Both the position numbers and the translations under genes were made by a program. This document shows positions 45,450 through 54,483 of a stretch of 64,000 nt of DNA, piece by piece. The DNA comes from Enhygromyxa salina. GTDB taxonomy: Bacteria; Myxococcota_A; Polyangia; Nannocystales; Nannocystaceae. The notes under the pieces are model-generated. The model saw only the letters and a list, made by a program, of their open reading frames with translations, had not been told where the DNA came from and ran no database searches. Where the stretch lies: assembly GCF_002994635.1 (NCBI RefSeq), contig NZ_PVNL01000015.1, positions 1 through 64,000 on the forward strand, given 5' to 3'. Positions within the stretch are counted from its first letter, which is position 1; the number at the start of each line of letters is the position of its first letter.

Positions 45450-45916
45450 ACGGCGCGTTATCGCGAGTCGCACGATCCAAGGGTCAAGTTGGATCCGCTA
45501 GGGCACCGACACCTTGCGCGACCCTCGGGCCTGATCGGGTTTCGCGCCCCGTGGTCAGGCCGACGGGCCGTGCGTCATGGTCGAGCCTGGCGCGATTTGC
45601 CATGGTGGGGCGTGGTTGTTCAAAGCGTCATGTTGATCACGAATGGCCACACGGAATCGCTGCGGGCCCGGAGCCTGGATTTGCCAAGCTACTAATTCTC
45701 TCAGGCTCGAGATCACCAGTCGTTCTTTCGACCAGTGCGGGCGCTCCGCCCACTCACTGCACGCCCGCTCTGCTAGCCACGAAAATATATTGATGTAATA
45801 AAGGTAAACCGAGACACCGCAGAACAGTCCTTTCATCATCTGCCGTTTGCGCGCACTGTTGTGCCAGGCAATCGCGGTAGATACAGTTCAGCCGCGGCCA
45901 GCGCAGATTCGCGTCG
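45450..45916. other. low-GC gene-free spacer, 467 bp
   Basis: Contains a markedly AT-rich patch near 45779-45815 (GAAAATATATTGATGTAATA), the lowest GC in the window apart from about 62250. It is a likely promoter region for the kinase gene at 45917. A 94-residue minus ORF (45555-45839) has no recognisable features. Confidence 0.5.
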
Positions 45917-48900
45917 ATGACCGATATCCCGAAAAAAATCGCGGGGCGCTACCACATAAAGGAGCTCCTTGGGAAAGGGGGCTTCGGTGCGGTGTACCGC
46001 GCCGAGGACGAACTCGAAGATCGTGAAGTCGCGCTCAAGGTCATTCGGACTGATGCGTCCACGGACCCGCGGGGAACCCGCTCGCGCTCGCTCGAGGGCT
46101 CCTCGAGCCACTCGTCGTCCCGCTCGCGATTTGGCCGGTACAGCCGCGCGGGCTCGCGGACCAACCGCAAGAACTTCACGTCCAATCCCTCGCCGGCGCC
46201 GACCGACGACGTCACCGAAGCGTTCAAAGACGAGTTCCTGCTGCTCACGCGGCTGCATCACCCGAACCTCGCCACGGTCTACGAGTTTGGGCGCTGCGAC
46301 GAGTTTGACGGGGTCTACTTCACGCAGGAGCTGGTCGAGGGCGTGTACCTCAGCGAGTTCCTGGAGGCGAAGTCGCGCGAGCTCATCGTCGACGTGTTCG
46401 TCCAGCTCGCGCGCGCGCTCGACTACATCCACGCGCTCGGCATGGTCCACGAGGACATCAAGCCGACCAACGTGTTGGTCACCAACCACAGCGGCCAGGC
46501 GCAGGCCAAGCTGATCGACTTTGGCCTGGCGCGGGTGCTGCGGAACGGCCCCGAGGGCGAGACCGGCGAAGACGAAGACAACGACATCGTGCACGGGACG
46601 CCGGGGTTCTCGGCGCCCGAAAAGATCCGCGGGGAGAAGACCGACAGCCGGTCCGACATCTACTCGCTGGCGGCCACCATGTACGCGGCGATCCGCGGCA
46701 GCAAGCCGTTTCCCTCGCGCGACTTCGAGGAGGCCCTGCGCGCCCAAAAAGACTGGCGGCCCGAGCTCGCGGGCGCGCTGCTCAAGCAAGCGGGCCCCGT
46801 CGTCGCCGAGCTGATCGGGCGGATGCTCAACCCCGACCCCGAGCGCCGACCGCAGAGCGCCCGCAGCATCGTGCTCGAGCTGCTGCGCCGCGAGCCCTCG
46901 CACATTCGGGATCGCCAGGACAACCAGGAAGATCGGGCCGAGTTCGCCCGGGTGTTCGTCGAGCACCTGCCGTTCGCGGATCGCCAGAGCTACCTCGACC
47001 TGCTGTTGACCCGGGCGACCGACGTGCTGCTGCCCGAGCTCTCGGCCGAGAGCAGCCGCAGCCACGGCAACAACCGGCTGATCCGCGCGGTGATCATCGA
47101 AGCCCCCGAGGGCATGGGCAAGAGCCGGCTGCTCGGCGAGCTGCGTCGCGAGATCCAGATCGGCGGCGGCCTGTTCGTCGAGAGCTCGTGCTGGACGACC
47201 GAGCGCACGGCGCTCGGGGCGTTCGGGCCTGTGGTCCTGCAGCTCGCGACGGCGCTCGGTGAGCGCTCGAAGGTGATCGCCGACTACGCCGAGCTGCTGC
47301 AGCTCGCCCGCGATCGCGGGACCGACGAGAGCGCCGCCGGCCGGCTGATGGAGTTCCTGATCGCGGCGTGTCGCGAGCGGCCCTACTGCCTGCATCTGTC
47401 GGAGCTCTCGAAGGGCCTGAGCGAGTTCGTGCGGTTCGAGCAGCTCGCCCGCGCGATCGATCACAACGCCGCGCCGCTGCTGCTGTGCGGCAGCTCGATC
47501 CCCCACACCAAGCTCGGACCCCTGCTGGCCACGCTCGCGCGCGACCAGCTCGCCGAGAACTGGAGCCTGCGCCCGTTCACGCGCCGCGAGATGCACTTCG
47601 TGCTGCAGGGTGTGCTCGGCGAGACCCCGGCGATCCGCGAGCTGGTCAAGGCGCTCGACAACCTCACCGGTGGTCACCCACTCAGCTTCCGCGAGACCCT
47701 GCGGGTGCTGATCGAAGAGGGCATCTTGGCCCGCGACGCCGACGACTGGGTGTTCCGCTCGAACTCGCCGGCCGCCCAGAACCTGCACCAGACCCTCGCG
47801 CAGCGGTCCGAGGCCCGGCTCGACTCGCAGGGCGTCAGCGCGTGGGAGATCGCCAGCATCCTGTATCTGATCGAGGCGCCGATCGAAGAGACCCAGCTCG
47901 CGCAGCTGAGTGACCTGCGCAAGAGTCGGTTCCGCCGCGCGATCGACCGGCTCGAGGGCGAGGGCCTGATCGTTCGCAGCACGACCTCGGCGACCAGCCA
48001 CATCACGCTCGCGCACGAGTCGGTGCGCGAGGCGGTCCGGCGCCGCTACGCCGACTCGCTCGACGAGACCCGGCTCGACCTCGCGACCCGCATCGACGAC
48101 CTCGAGGTCATCGACAGCAACTTCGTGTTCCTCAAGGTCCGGCTGCTCGACGACGCCGCCGAGGGGCTCGAGGCTGTCGACGCGCTCGAGGAAGCCGCGG
48201 CCGGGTTGTTCGCGGTCGGTCAGGCCCAGCTCGGCGCGAACGTGCTCGAGCGCTTGATCCGACGGCTGCGCATGCACGGTGGCACCGCCGCGATCCCGCG
48301 TCTGCTCGAGGCCAAGCTGCTGCTGCTCAACCAGGGCAGCGGCGCCCTCGACGATCCACGCCGCGAGATCGCCCACTACGAAGCTGGGATCTTGCTCGCC
48401 GAGCTGATGCGCGACTTCCGGGCGCAGTCGCTGTTTTGGCTGGGCCTCGCCGACCGGGCCACGGCCGAGGTCGACGACGACATGGAGCTGACCTTGTTTC
48501 GGCTCTCGCGCGCTGCCGCGGCCGCCCAGCGGGCCCGCGATCGGGTCCTCGAGCTGCGGATCTCCAACCGCCGCGCCGAGGTCTTGCTCTCGGCAGGCGA
48601 GATCGAGCAGGCCGGCTCGTACTCGCGCAAGGCCATGGAGATCCTCGACCTCGACGACGCCAACGACGTCGACGTGTGTCACATCATCGGCGTGCGCCTG
48701 CGGTGTCTGTCGCTCTCGGGCCAGCTCGGTGAGGCTCGCCGGCTCCACGAGATGGGCAAGCCGATCGCCGCGCGGGTGCCCGTGGTCCAGCGCCAGAGCT
48801 ACCTGTCGGGCATCGCGTTCTTGGCCGTGCTCGGCGGCGACCCAGACCGGGCGATCCCCGAGACTCTGCAGGCGATCGATCAGGTCCGCGCCGCCCGGGT

Positions 48901-49405
48901 CCCACGCCTGTTGCACACGCCGCTGCACAACCTGGGCGATCTGTACCTGCGCGCGGGCCAGCTCGAGCCGGCCGCGCTGGCCTTCAACGAAGCGATCGAC
49001 ATCGCCGCGCTGTTCGGCCTGGACCAGGCCGTGCACCTCAACCGCGGGTTCTTGGGCTACACCCTCGCGCGCCTGGGCAAGGTCGAAGAGGGCGCCGTGA
49101 AGCTCACGGCCGCGCGCCGCAGCATGCAGCAGGGCTCCGGCGATCAGGTCACCTTGCAGCAGCTGCGCCTGCTCGACGCCGAGGTCGCCCACATGATGGG
49201 TCAGACGCCGCGCGCCCGTCGTGAGCTCGAAGAGATGCTCGCCGACTTTCACTCGACCAACGAGATCAGCTTCGTGCACTGGGCCCAGGACGCGCTCGCG
49301 CGGATCGAGCGGGACATCGGCACCAACTTCATCGAGTCCGCCAGCATCCCCGAGGTCGCCAGCGCGCCCGACGAAGACACCGTCCGCACCCGGCCGATTG
49401 GTTAA
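45917..49405 (+). CDS. Ser/Thr protein kinase with AAA/NTPase module and TPR repeats
   Basis: A 1162-residue signalling protein. The kinase lies at about residues 10-310: glycine loop GKGGFGAVYRAED, VALK (Lys near 40), a 45-residue Ser/Arg-rich insertion between the beta3 and C-helix parts, catalytic loop VHEDIKPTN (HED instead of HRD, Asp kept) and DFGLA. A predicted AAA/STAND-like NTPase follows, with P-loop EAPEGMGKSRLL near residues 395-406 and downstream WALKER-B-like strands. TPR-like helices fill about 680-1110. The layout resembles PknK/MalT-type regulators. Predicted active kinase; cytoplasmic, with no membrane segment. Confidence 0.92.
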   Translation: MTDIPKKIAGRYHIKELLGKGGFGAVYRAEDELEDREVALKVIRTDASTDPRGTRSRSLEGSSSHSSSRSRFGRYSRAGSRTNRKNFTSNPSPAPTDDVTEAFKDEFLLLTRLHHPNLATVYEFGRCDEFDGVYFTQELVEGVYLSEFLEAKSRELIVDVFVQLARALDYIHALGMVHEDIKPTNVLVTNHSGQAQAKLIDFGLARVLRNGPEGETGEDEDNDIVHGTPGFSAPEKIRGEKTDSRSDIYSLAATMYAAIRGSKPFPSRDFEEALRAQKDWRPELAGALLKQAGPVVAELIGRMLNPDPERRPQSARSIVLELLRREPSHIRDRQDNQEDRAEFARVFVEHLPFADRQSYLDLLLTRATDVLLPELSAESSRSHGNNRLIRAVIIEAPEGMGKSRLLGELRREIQIGGGLFVESSCWTTERTALGAFGPVVLQLATALGERSKVIADYAELLQLARDRGTDESAAGRLMEFLIAACRERPYCLHLSELSKGLSEFVRFEQLARAIDHNAAPLLLCGSSIPHTKLGPLLATLARDQLAENWSLRPFTRREMHFVLQGVLGETPAIRELVKALDNLTGGHPLSFRETLRVLIEEGILARDADDWVFRSNSPAAQNLHQTLAQRSEARLDSQGVSAWEIASILYLIEAPIEETQLAQLSDLRKSRFRRAIDRLEGEGLIVRSTTSATSHITLAHESVREAVRRRYADSLDETRLDLATRIDDLEVIDSNFVFLKVRLLDDAAEGLEAVDALEEAAAGLFAVGQAQLGANVLERLIRRLRMHGGTAAIPRLLEAKLLLLNQGSGALDDPRREIAHYEAGILLAELMRDFRAQSLFWLGLADRATAEVDDDMELTLFRLSRAAAAAQRARDRVLELRISNRRAEVLLSAGEIEQAGSYSRKAMEILDLDDANDVDVCHIIGVRLRCLSLSGQLGEARRLHEMGKPIAARVPVVQRQSYLSGIAFLAVLGGDPDRAIPETLQAIDQVRAARVPRLLHTPLHNLGDLYLRAGQLEPAALAFNEAIDIAALFGLDQAVHLNRGFLGYTLARLGKVEEGAVKLTAARRSMQQGSGDQVTLQQLRLLDAEVAHMMGQTPRARRELEEMLADFHSTNEISFVHWAQDALARIERDIGTNFIESASIPEVASAPDEDTVRTRPIG

Positions 49406-49407
49406 AG

Positions 49408-49430
49408 ACCCCGGGGGGTTTTTGACCCCC
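49408..49430 (+). terminator. putative terminator after the kinase-NTPase-TPR gene
   Basis: Overlapping short stems, ACCCC/GGGGT followed by TTTT, or GGGGGT/ACCCCC around TTTTG. It lies 3 bp after the stop. The stem is short, so only moderate support. Confidence 0.5.
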
Positions 49431-49562
49431 ACAGAGATTTTCGCACTTTGCCGAATGCAGCCGCTGGCGCGTCTGGTCGCTTCGCTCCTCGGGGACGTTT
49501 GTTCGCTAGCGCATGTGTGGCCCCCTAGAAGGGGGCTCGGTCGCGTGCCGCGGGCACTGCGG

Positions 49563-49682
49563 TACTGCGGCCACAGGCACGATGTACTGCGGCCACAGGC
49601 ACGGTGCACTGCGGCCACAGGCACGGTGCACTGCGGCCACAGGCACGATGCACTGCGGCCACAGGCCACGGTGCACTGCGGC
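49563..49682 (+). repeat. 22-bp tandem repeat, five copies plus a partial
   Basis: The unit is about CACTGCGGCCACAGGCACGGTG. Copies begin at 49563, 49585, 49607, 49629 and 49651 (the last 23 bp long), followed by a 9-bp fragment. It lies in the convergent gap between the kinase gene and the subtilase gene. Within the 49406-49743 gene-free stretch nothing else is seen. Not CRISPR: there are no spacers. Confidence 0.9.
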
Positions 49683-49743
49683 TCGCGTCATCCCAGCAGG
49701 CACCGTGGCACCTGCGGCTGGGGTTCTCGGACTTCTCGGCGGC

Positions 49744-51681
49744 CTACTCGGGCTGGGAGCCGGCCCGGCCGACGCGGCGAGCGAGCCAGAGGCAGAGGAC
49801 GGCGTTGGCAGCGAGCCAGGCGCGGTCCCAGCCGGCGCCGCCGGGGATGCCGTCGAGCAGGGTGGGCAGCACCACGGCGCCGTGCAGGAGCAGGGCGGAC
49901 CAGCCCAGGCTCACGCCGGTCAGGAACCCTCGCAGTGACTTGCGCTGCATCAGCAACAAGGTCAGCAGCACGGGCAGCAGCGCGGACAGGAACAGGCCGG
50001 AGCCGATCCCGATCGCGCCGGTCGTCACGGTGCCGAGCATGTACGCGGCGGGCATGGTCAGCGCGCCGGCGGCCAGGCCGACGCCCGCGAGCACGCCGAC
50101 GCCCGCGGTGAGCTGGCGCCGACGGGTGCTTCCGGTCATCGCCTGGGCGCCGAGGCCCGCGAAGCCGAGGCCGCCGAGGCCGAGCAGGCCGAGCAGGCCG
50201 GCGAACCCGAGCCGCTCGCCGCGGTAGCTCGAGCGGGCCGCGATCGCGGCCGCCTCGGCGTCGATGATCCCCGCGCCGTACTCCTGGTCCCACTCCTTGC
50301 CGTTGGGGTGCACGGCCGTCTGCTTGAGGATCCGCTCGACCTCCTTCGGGTTGTTGACGCCCTGCGAGACGATCAGGCCGGCGACACCGGCTGCGTGGGG
50401 GGCCGCCATCGAGGTGCCCTGAAACCACATGTAATCGTTGCGCGAGGGATCCCCGATCGCGATGGTGTTCTGCAAGACGCCGTCGGGGTGACCGTCGCGG
50501 TTCTTGTCGCTGCGGGTGTCACCGCCGGGCGCGGAGATGTCGAGCTGCTTGCCCCAGTTGGAGTAGAAGCTGCGCTTGCCCTCGAAGTCCGTGGCCGCGA
50601 CGGCGACCGAGCCCTCGTAGGCGGCCGGATACGAGACCCGCGAGCGCTGCTCGTTGCCGGCGGCGCAGATCACGGTCACGCCCTTGTTGTGGGCGTACTC
50701 GACGGCCTTGGCCATCACGCGCGAGGGCAGCGGGCCACCCAGGCTCATGTTGATCACGTCGGCCCCGTTGTCGGCGGCGTAGCGGATCGCGTTGGAGATA
50801 TCGGCGACCGAGCCGCCGCCGTTCGCGGCCAGCACCTTCAGCGGCATGATCTTGGCGCGGTGGGCGATGCCCGCGACGCCGACGTTGTTGTCCGTGGCCT
50901 GGGCGATCGTGCCGGTCACGTGGGTGCCGTGGGCGTGGTCGTCGAGGCCGTCGGGCAGGCCGCTGGCGAAGCTCTTGCCGTGGACCATCTCGACGCCAGC
51001 GAGATCCGGCACGGCCTTGGCGTGGACGCCCCGGTGATCCAGATCTTTGTAGGCGACCCCGGTGTCGATGACCGCGACCGTCGCCGCGCGACCGCGGGTG
51101 TGCATCCACGCCTCGGGCGAGTTGACGGCGTCGAGGTGCCACTGCAGCGGGTACATCGGATCGTTGGGCGCGAACCGAGGCCGGCCGGGCTTGGTGATCT
51201 CGGCGCCGTCTTGCCTGTCGTCATCGTCGTCGCCGCGGTCGAGCGTGCTCCACCCGCCGAGCGCGGCGCTGGGCAGCGAGTAGGTGACGTCGGCCTCGAT
51301 GCCCTCGATCAGCGGATCCCCGGCCCGGTCACGCTGCAGCGCGGCGAGCTGCTCGGGCGTGCCAAACACCCGCCACAGGTGCTCGGTCTCCGAGTAGAAC
51401 CCGGCGGGCTCGGCGTGCAGTCCGAGCGAGCGGATCAGCTGGTCGAGCTCGGCCTCGGAGCCGCCCTCGCCGTCCTCGGGCTCGACCAGGTCGAGCAGCA
51501 GCTGTCGGCCATCTTGACCCTCGGCGAGCTCCTGCTCGATCGTCGCTTGCTCGACCTGCTCTGCGCTCAGTCCGCCGTCGACCTCCGCGTGCTGCCAGGC
51601 GAGCAGACAGCTGAGCCCAAACAGCGCGGATGCAGCGAGGGCGAGGCGAGGCGAGGCATGGACGGAGTTGTTGTGTTGCAT
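49744..51681 (-). CDS. subtilisin-like serine protease (S8) with C-terminal membrane domain
   Basis: A 645-residue secreted protease. Order: a hydrophobic N-terminus (residues 12-30), an I9-like propeptide region to about 140, a short Asp-rich linker (GDDDDD), the S8 domain with catalytic Asp206 (AVIDTGV), His251 (HGTHVTG), oxyanion Asn343 (AAGNE) and Ser424 (GTSMAAPHAAG), then about five membrane segments over the last 150 residues (470-645). The polytopic tail is unusual for subtilases and would tether the catalytic domain to the inner membrane. Start ATG 51681. Confidence 0.94.
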   Translation of the reverse strand: MQHNNSVHASPRLALAASALFGLSCLLAWQHAEVDGGLSAEQVEQATIEQELAEGQDGRQLLLDLVEPEDGEGGSEAELDQLIRSLGLHAEPAGFYSETEHLWRVFGTPEQLAALQRDRAGDPLIEGIEADVTYSLPSAALGGWSTLDRGDDDDDRQDGAEITKPGRPRFAPNDPMYPLQWHLDAVNSPEAWMHTRGRAATVAVIDTGVAYKDLDHRGVHAKAVPDLAGVEMVHGKSFASGLPDGLDDHAHGTHVTGTIAQATDNNVGVAGIAHRAKIMPLKVLAANGGGSVADISNAIRYAADNGADVINMSLGGPLPSRVMAKAVEYAHNKGVTVICAAGNEQRSRVSYPAAYEGSVAVAATDFEGKRSFYSNWGKQLDISAPGGDTRSDKNRDGHPDGVLQNTIAIGDPSRNDYMWFQGTSMAAPHAAGVAGLIVSQGVNNPKEVERILKQTAVHPNGKEWDQEYGAGIIDAEAAAIAARSSYRGERLGFAGLLGLLGLGGLGFAGLGAQAMTGSTRRRQLTAGVGVLAGVGLAAGALTMPAAYMLGTVTTGAIGIGSGLFLSALLPVLLTLLLMQRKSLRGFLTGVSLGWSALLLHGAVVLPTLLDGIPGGAGWDRAWLAANAVLCLWLARRVGRAGSQPE

Positions 51682-51773
51682 GAGCGTTTTGCCCGCCTGG
51701 CACGGGCCGCGGAATTATAGGGGCGTCGAGCCGCTGGTGCACGAGTTTAGCCCCGCTCGCGGTTGGCCGCCGC

Positions 51774-52718
51774 TCACATCAAGATCCCGCGGGCGTCCTG
51801 CTTGGGTGACTCTGGCAGGTTCGCGTCGCCGAGCCGCTGACGCAGGTTGATCTCGATCGTCTTCGCCAGCGCCGACAGCGGCAGCGACGGCCAGAAGGTC
51901 GTGAACGGATCTTCGAGCACCCGGCCCACCTCGTTGATCAGCGCGAAGCTCAGACACACGAGCAGCGTCAGCGGGATCGCGATCCAGTCATTGCTGATCT
52001 GCCCGACCAGGCCGAGCGGCAGCAGGATCCCGTAGGCCATGATCAGTCGATCCGCGATGAACCCGTAGCTGCGCGGGAACGGAGTCTTCTGGATCCGCTC
52101 GCAGCCGCCCTGGATGTCGAGCAGCGCGCGGATCGTCTCGTCGAAGGACTGCAGGCGGAGCGGATCGAGTCGCCCAGCGTCGCTCTCGGCGACCAGCAGG
52201 CGCATCTGGGTGTGGAGCAGCGCGTGGGTCGGGTTGGACTCGGCGATCGTGCGCTCGGCCTCCTTGCCCGGCAAGAACGCGTTGAAGTCGGTGTCGTCGA
52301 CGAGCGACTCGTTGCGCAGCAGCACCCGCAGCGCGTGCACGTAGGCGATGTGCCGACGGATCAGCGCGCGCTGTAGCTCGCTGGGGACCGGCGGCTGCTG
52401 ATCCGCGCCGTGCTCGGGGTTGGGCAGGTAGCTGAGGACCTGCGTGCAAAAGTGGCGTGAGCTGTTGATCATTCGACCCCACAGCTGCCGACCCTCCCAC
52501 CACCGAGCGTAGGCCGAGTTGGTCCGAAAGCTGACGAAGATGCCGATCGCCCCGCCGACCACCGCGACCGGGGCAACCGGCAAGAAGATGTGGTGAGCGT
52601 GGTCCGCGAAGACGTGCTCGAACCCGACGATCAGCGACGACGCGAGCGCAAACACCAGCGAGGCCTTCCACTGCCAGCGCAGCAGACCCCAGATCGACCC
52701 TCGAAAATCGACGAACAT
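51774..52718 (-). CDS. bestrophin-family anion channel
   Basis: A 314-residue inner-membrane protein of the bacterial bestrophin (YneE) family. It starts directly with a family-typical SIWGLLRWQWKASLVF helix. Further signatures are FRTNSAYARWWEGRQLWGR, CERIQKTPFPRSYGF and a NEVGRVLEDPFTTF segment corresponding to the neck/cytosolic region. These proteins form pentameric anion channels. The gene follows tRNA-Phe on the same strand, separated by a terminator. Confidence 0.93.
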   Translation of the reverse strand: MFVDFRGSIWGLLRWQWKASLVFALASSLIVGFEHVFADHAHHIFLPVAPVAVVGGAIGIFVSFRTNSAYARWWEGRQLWGRMINSSRHFCTQVLSYLPNPEHGADQQPPVPSELQRALIRRHIAYVHALRVLLRNESLVDDTDFNAFLPGKEAERTIAESNPTHALLHTQMRLLVAESDAGRLDPLRLQSFDETIRALLDIQGGCERIQKTPFPRSYGFIADRLIMAYGILLPLGLVGQISNDWIAIPLTLLVCLSFALINEVGRVLEDPFTTFWPSLPLSALAKTIEINLRQRLGDANLPESPKQDARGILM

Positions 52719-52773
52719 GGACGCCGACTTTTATACAGCCTGGCCTCGCGGTCGGGCCGAGCTCGAAAATGAA

Positions 52774-52802
52774 AAGACCCCGAGCGGTGAACTCGGGGTC
52801 TT
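52774..52802 (-). terminator. rho-independent terminator after tRNA-Phe
   Basis: An 11-bp stem AAGACCCCGAG / CTCGGGGTCTT with a 7-nt loop. On the minus strand it is followed by TTTTCATTTTCG. It isolates tRNA-Phe from the bestrophin gene. Confidence 0.88.
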
Positions 52803-52807
52803 GGGGG

Positions 52808-52880
52808 TGCCCAGGGACGGAATCGAACCGCCGACACGGGGATTTTCAGTCCCCTGCTCTACCGACTGAGCTACCTGGGC
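52808..52880 (-). tRNA. tRNA-Phe (anticodon GAA)
   Basis: A 73-nt cloverleaf with acceptor GCCCAGG/CCTGGGC and discriminator A. The anticodon stem GGGGA/TCCCC encloses CTGAAAA (GAA), and the T arm carries GGTTCGATTCC. The 3' CCA is not encoded. Confidence 0.97.
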
Positions 52881-53250
52881 GCTCGGCTGAGGGGGCGTAG
52901 GGTTAACCTGTTGGCGAACACCCGTCAAGGACCGGGGACGCGGCCTTCGTGATCGACCGATCACGCGGGTACCACGCACAGTCTCGCCTCGAGGATGGCC
53001 CCCGTCAGACAGGATCCGGGCGGGTGTCACCGACCGCGTCACCGACCGGCAAGGGTGTCAACATAATCCAGCCAACCTGGACCCGAATCTGTGCTCAAAT
53101 TGCAGCCACTGAATCCGCCCAATTGATATATTCACTGGCCGCGCAAAGCTGCCCGGATCGGTCGCGTGAAGCCCAGCAGACCCCCATCTGTCGGTCTGGG
53201 TCGGTCCGCACCGATCGCCATAGGCGCCGGGAATCGGCCGAATTACAGGT
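52881..53250. other. gene-free spacer upstream of the BRO-like/LuxR pair
   Basis: A 370-bp region with somewhat lower GC near 53050-53120 (AACATAATCC, AATTGATATATTC). It holds two inverted copies of the CGGTGAC-type motif (GTCACCGACC at 53026 and 53038) and no supported ORF. Confidence 0.5.
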
Positions 53251-53290
53251 AATCGGTGACTGACGGTGACGAACGGTGACGAACGGTGAC
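53251..53290 (+). promoter_or_regulatory. four CGGTGAC boxes at exact 10-bp spacing
   Basis: Decamers AATCGGTGAC, TGACGGTGAC, GAACGGTGAC and GAACGGTGAC follow one another without gaps, so CGGTGAC recurs once per helical turn on one face of the DNA. They lie 95 bp before the predicted start of the BRO-like gene, suggesting an operator. Two inverted copies lie at 53026 and 53038, and CGGTGACA recurs at 54474 just before the LuxR-type start. Regulatory role is inference. Confidence 0.5.
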
Positions 53291-53385
53291 ATCGGTTCGC
53301 GTCGGTGATCCTCGCGTGACAGTGGGGTCAATGACCGTCACGGGGTCGAGGGTCCATATTGAGCAGGCATCGAGGTCACGTTCCC

Positions 53386-54483
53386 ATGCTGTTGCGATTA
53401 CCAGACCCCGCAAGTCGAGCGCTCATCGCCGCGGGCATCCGCTGCCCGGAGCCCGCCACCACCCCAGACGGCCTCGGGGGGGCGGATATCCCGGGGTCCG
53501 CCGGCTCCCCGCGTGCGCTCCCACCCCCTGATCCTGACAGCTGTGCCGGTCCCGCCGACCGGCCCGAGGCCGAGCGAGCGATCGCCGTGCAGTTCGTCGG
53601 CGCGTTCGAGGGCTGGAGCCTGATCACCGTCGCCTGCGACCACCGACCGTTCTGGCTGCTGACCGAGCTCGCCAACGTGCTCGGCGTCGAGCAGCCGGCC
53701 CGGCTGCTCGCCGCCTTGGCCGAGCGCTGGCACGAGTCGTGCCCCGAGCACGCGATGGTCTCGCTCGACGCGGGCGACCGCCGGGATCTGCTCGACAAGC
53801 TCGACCGCGCCCACGTGGTCCTGGCCAGCGCGAGCCTCCGCAAGCCGATCACGCTGCTCGGCCCGGTCGCGGTCGACGAGCTGTGCGCGTGCTTTGACAG
53901 CGCGGTCGCGCGGCGGCTGCGGGCTCACCTGCGCGATCAGATCGTCCCGGAGTTTCACGCCTGGGACCGAGCCACGCGCGCGCTCGAGCAGCCGATCCTC
54001 TCGGTCGACGCGGCCACGATCGCCGCGAACCGACTCGAGTTCGAGCGGCGCTGCTTCGAGGCCGCGGTGCTCGAGCGGCTGCTCGACGGCCTCGAGCAGT
54101 CGAGCTTCGTCGACGCCGAGCTGCTCGCGGCTCACCGGGTCGTGGCCAGCGAGCTCGCGCTGGGCGGGATGCTCGAGGACTACCAGGAGGTGCTCGCCCA
54201 CGGGTGGTCGACGCCCACGCAGATCGCCGAGCGCTGGTGCGGCATGACGCCCATGCGGGTCGGCACGCTGATCGCCAACCTCGGCCTCAAGGGCAGCCGC
54301 GCCCACTCGCGGGCGTTTCTCAACAAGGCCCGCGGGCACGACCGCACGGTGATCAGCCACGTCTACAGCCCGGCCGCGGTCGGGCTGATCGAGCGCGAGC
54401 TGCATGGCCGCGGGCACCACCGCTGCGCCCAGATCGATGAGCCCGGCGCGCTCGGTGAGCTCGACCAAGGATCGGTGACATAG
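53386..54483 (+). CDS. putative regulator with BRO-N/antirepressor-like domain
   Basis: A 365-residue protein, apparently cytoplasmic. Residues about 65-185 resemble the BRO-N/phage antirepressor domain: HRPFWLLTELANVLGVEQPARLL (compare WFVAxDVAxxLGY...), then LLGPVAVDELCACFDSAVARRLRAHLRDQIVPEF (compare SEPGLYxLIxRSRKPEAxxFxxWVxxEVLP). The C-terminal part, STPTQIAERWCGMTPMRVGTLIANLGLKG, looks like a helix-turn-helix with a KilA-C-like flavour. Similarity is by eye and weak. ATG 53386 has GAGG upstream and is preferred to TTG 53359. The LuxR-type gene starts directly after the stop. Confidence 0.7.
   Translation: MLLRLPDPASRALIAAGIRCPEPATTPDGLGGADIPGSAGSPRALPPPDPDSCAGPADRPEAERAIAVQFVGAFEGWSLITVACDHRPFWLLTELANVLGVEQPARLLAALAERWHESCPEHAMVSLDAGDRRDLLDKLDRAHVVLASASLRKPITLLGPVAVDELCACFDSAVARRLRAHLRDQIVPEFHAWDRATRALEQPILSVDAATIAANRLEFERRCFEAAVLERLLDGLEQSSFVDAELLAAHRVVASELALGGMLEDYQEVLAHGWSTPTQIAERWCGMTPMRVGTLIANLGLKGSRAHSRAFLNKARGHDRTVISHVYSPAAVGLIERELHGRGHHRCAQIDEPGALGELDQGSVT

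Noticed and set aside
45555..45839. 94-residue minus ORF in the low-GC spacer
   Set aside because: No domain, no ribosome site and no conserved-looking pattern; it is probably chance in promoter DNA.
45836..49669. 1277-residue minus-strand ORF
   Set aside because: Antisense to the kinase-NTPase-TPR gene, whose motifs are intact; composition is Arg/Gly/Val-rich shadow type.
52808..52880. tRNA-Phe as attachment site of an integrated element
   Set aside because: The tRNA 3' end faces the ordinary bestrophin gene. No integrase or repeated tRNA fragment was found; the antirepressor-like gene lies on the 5' side.
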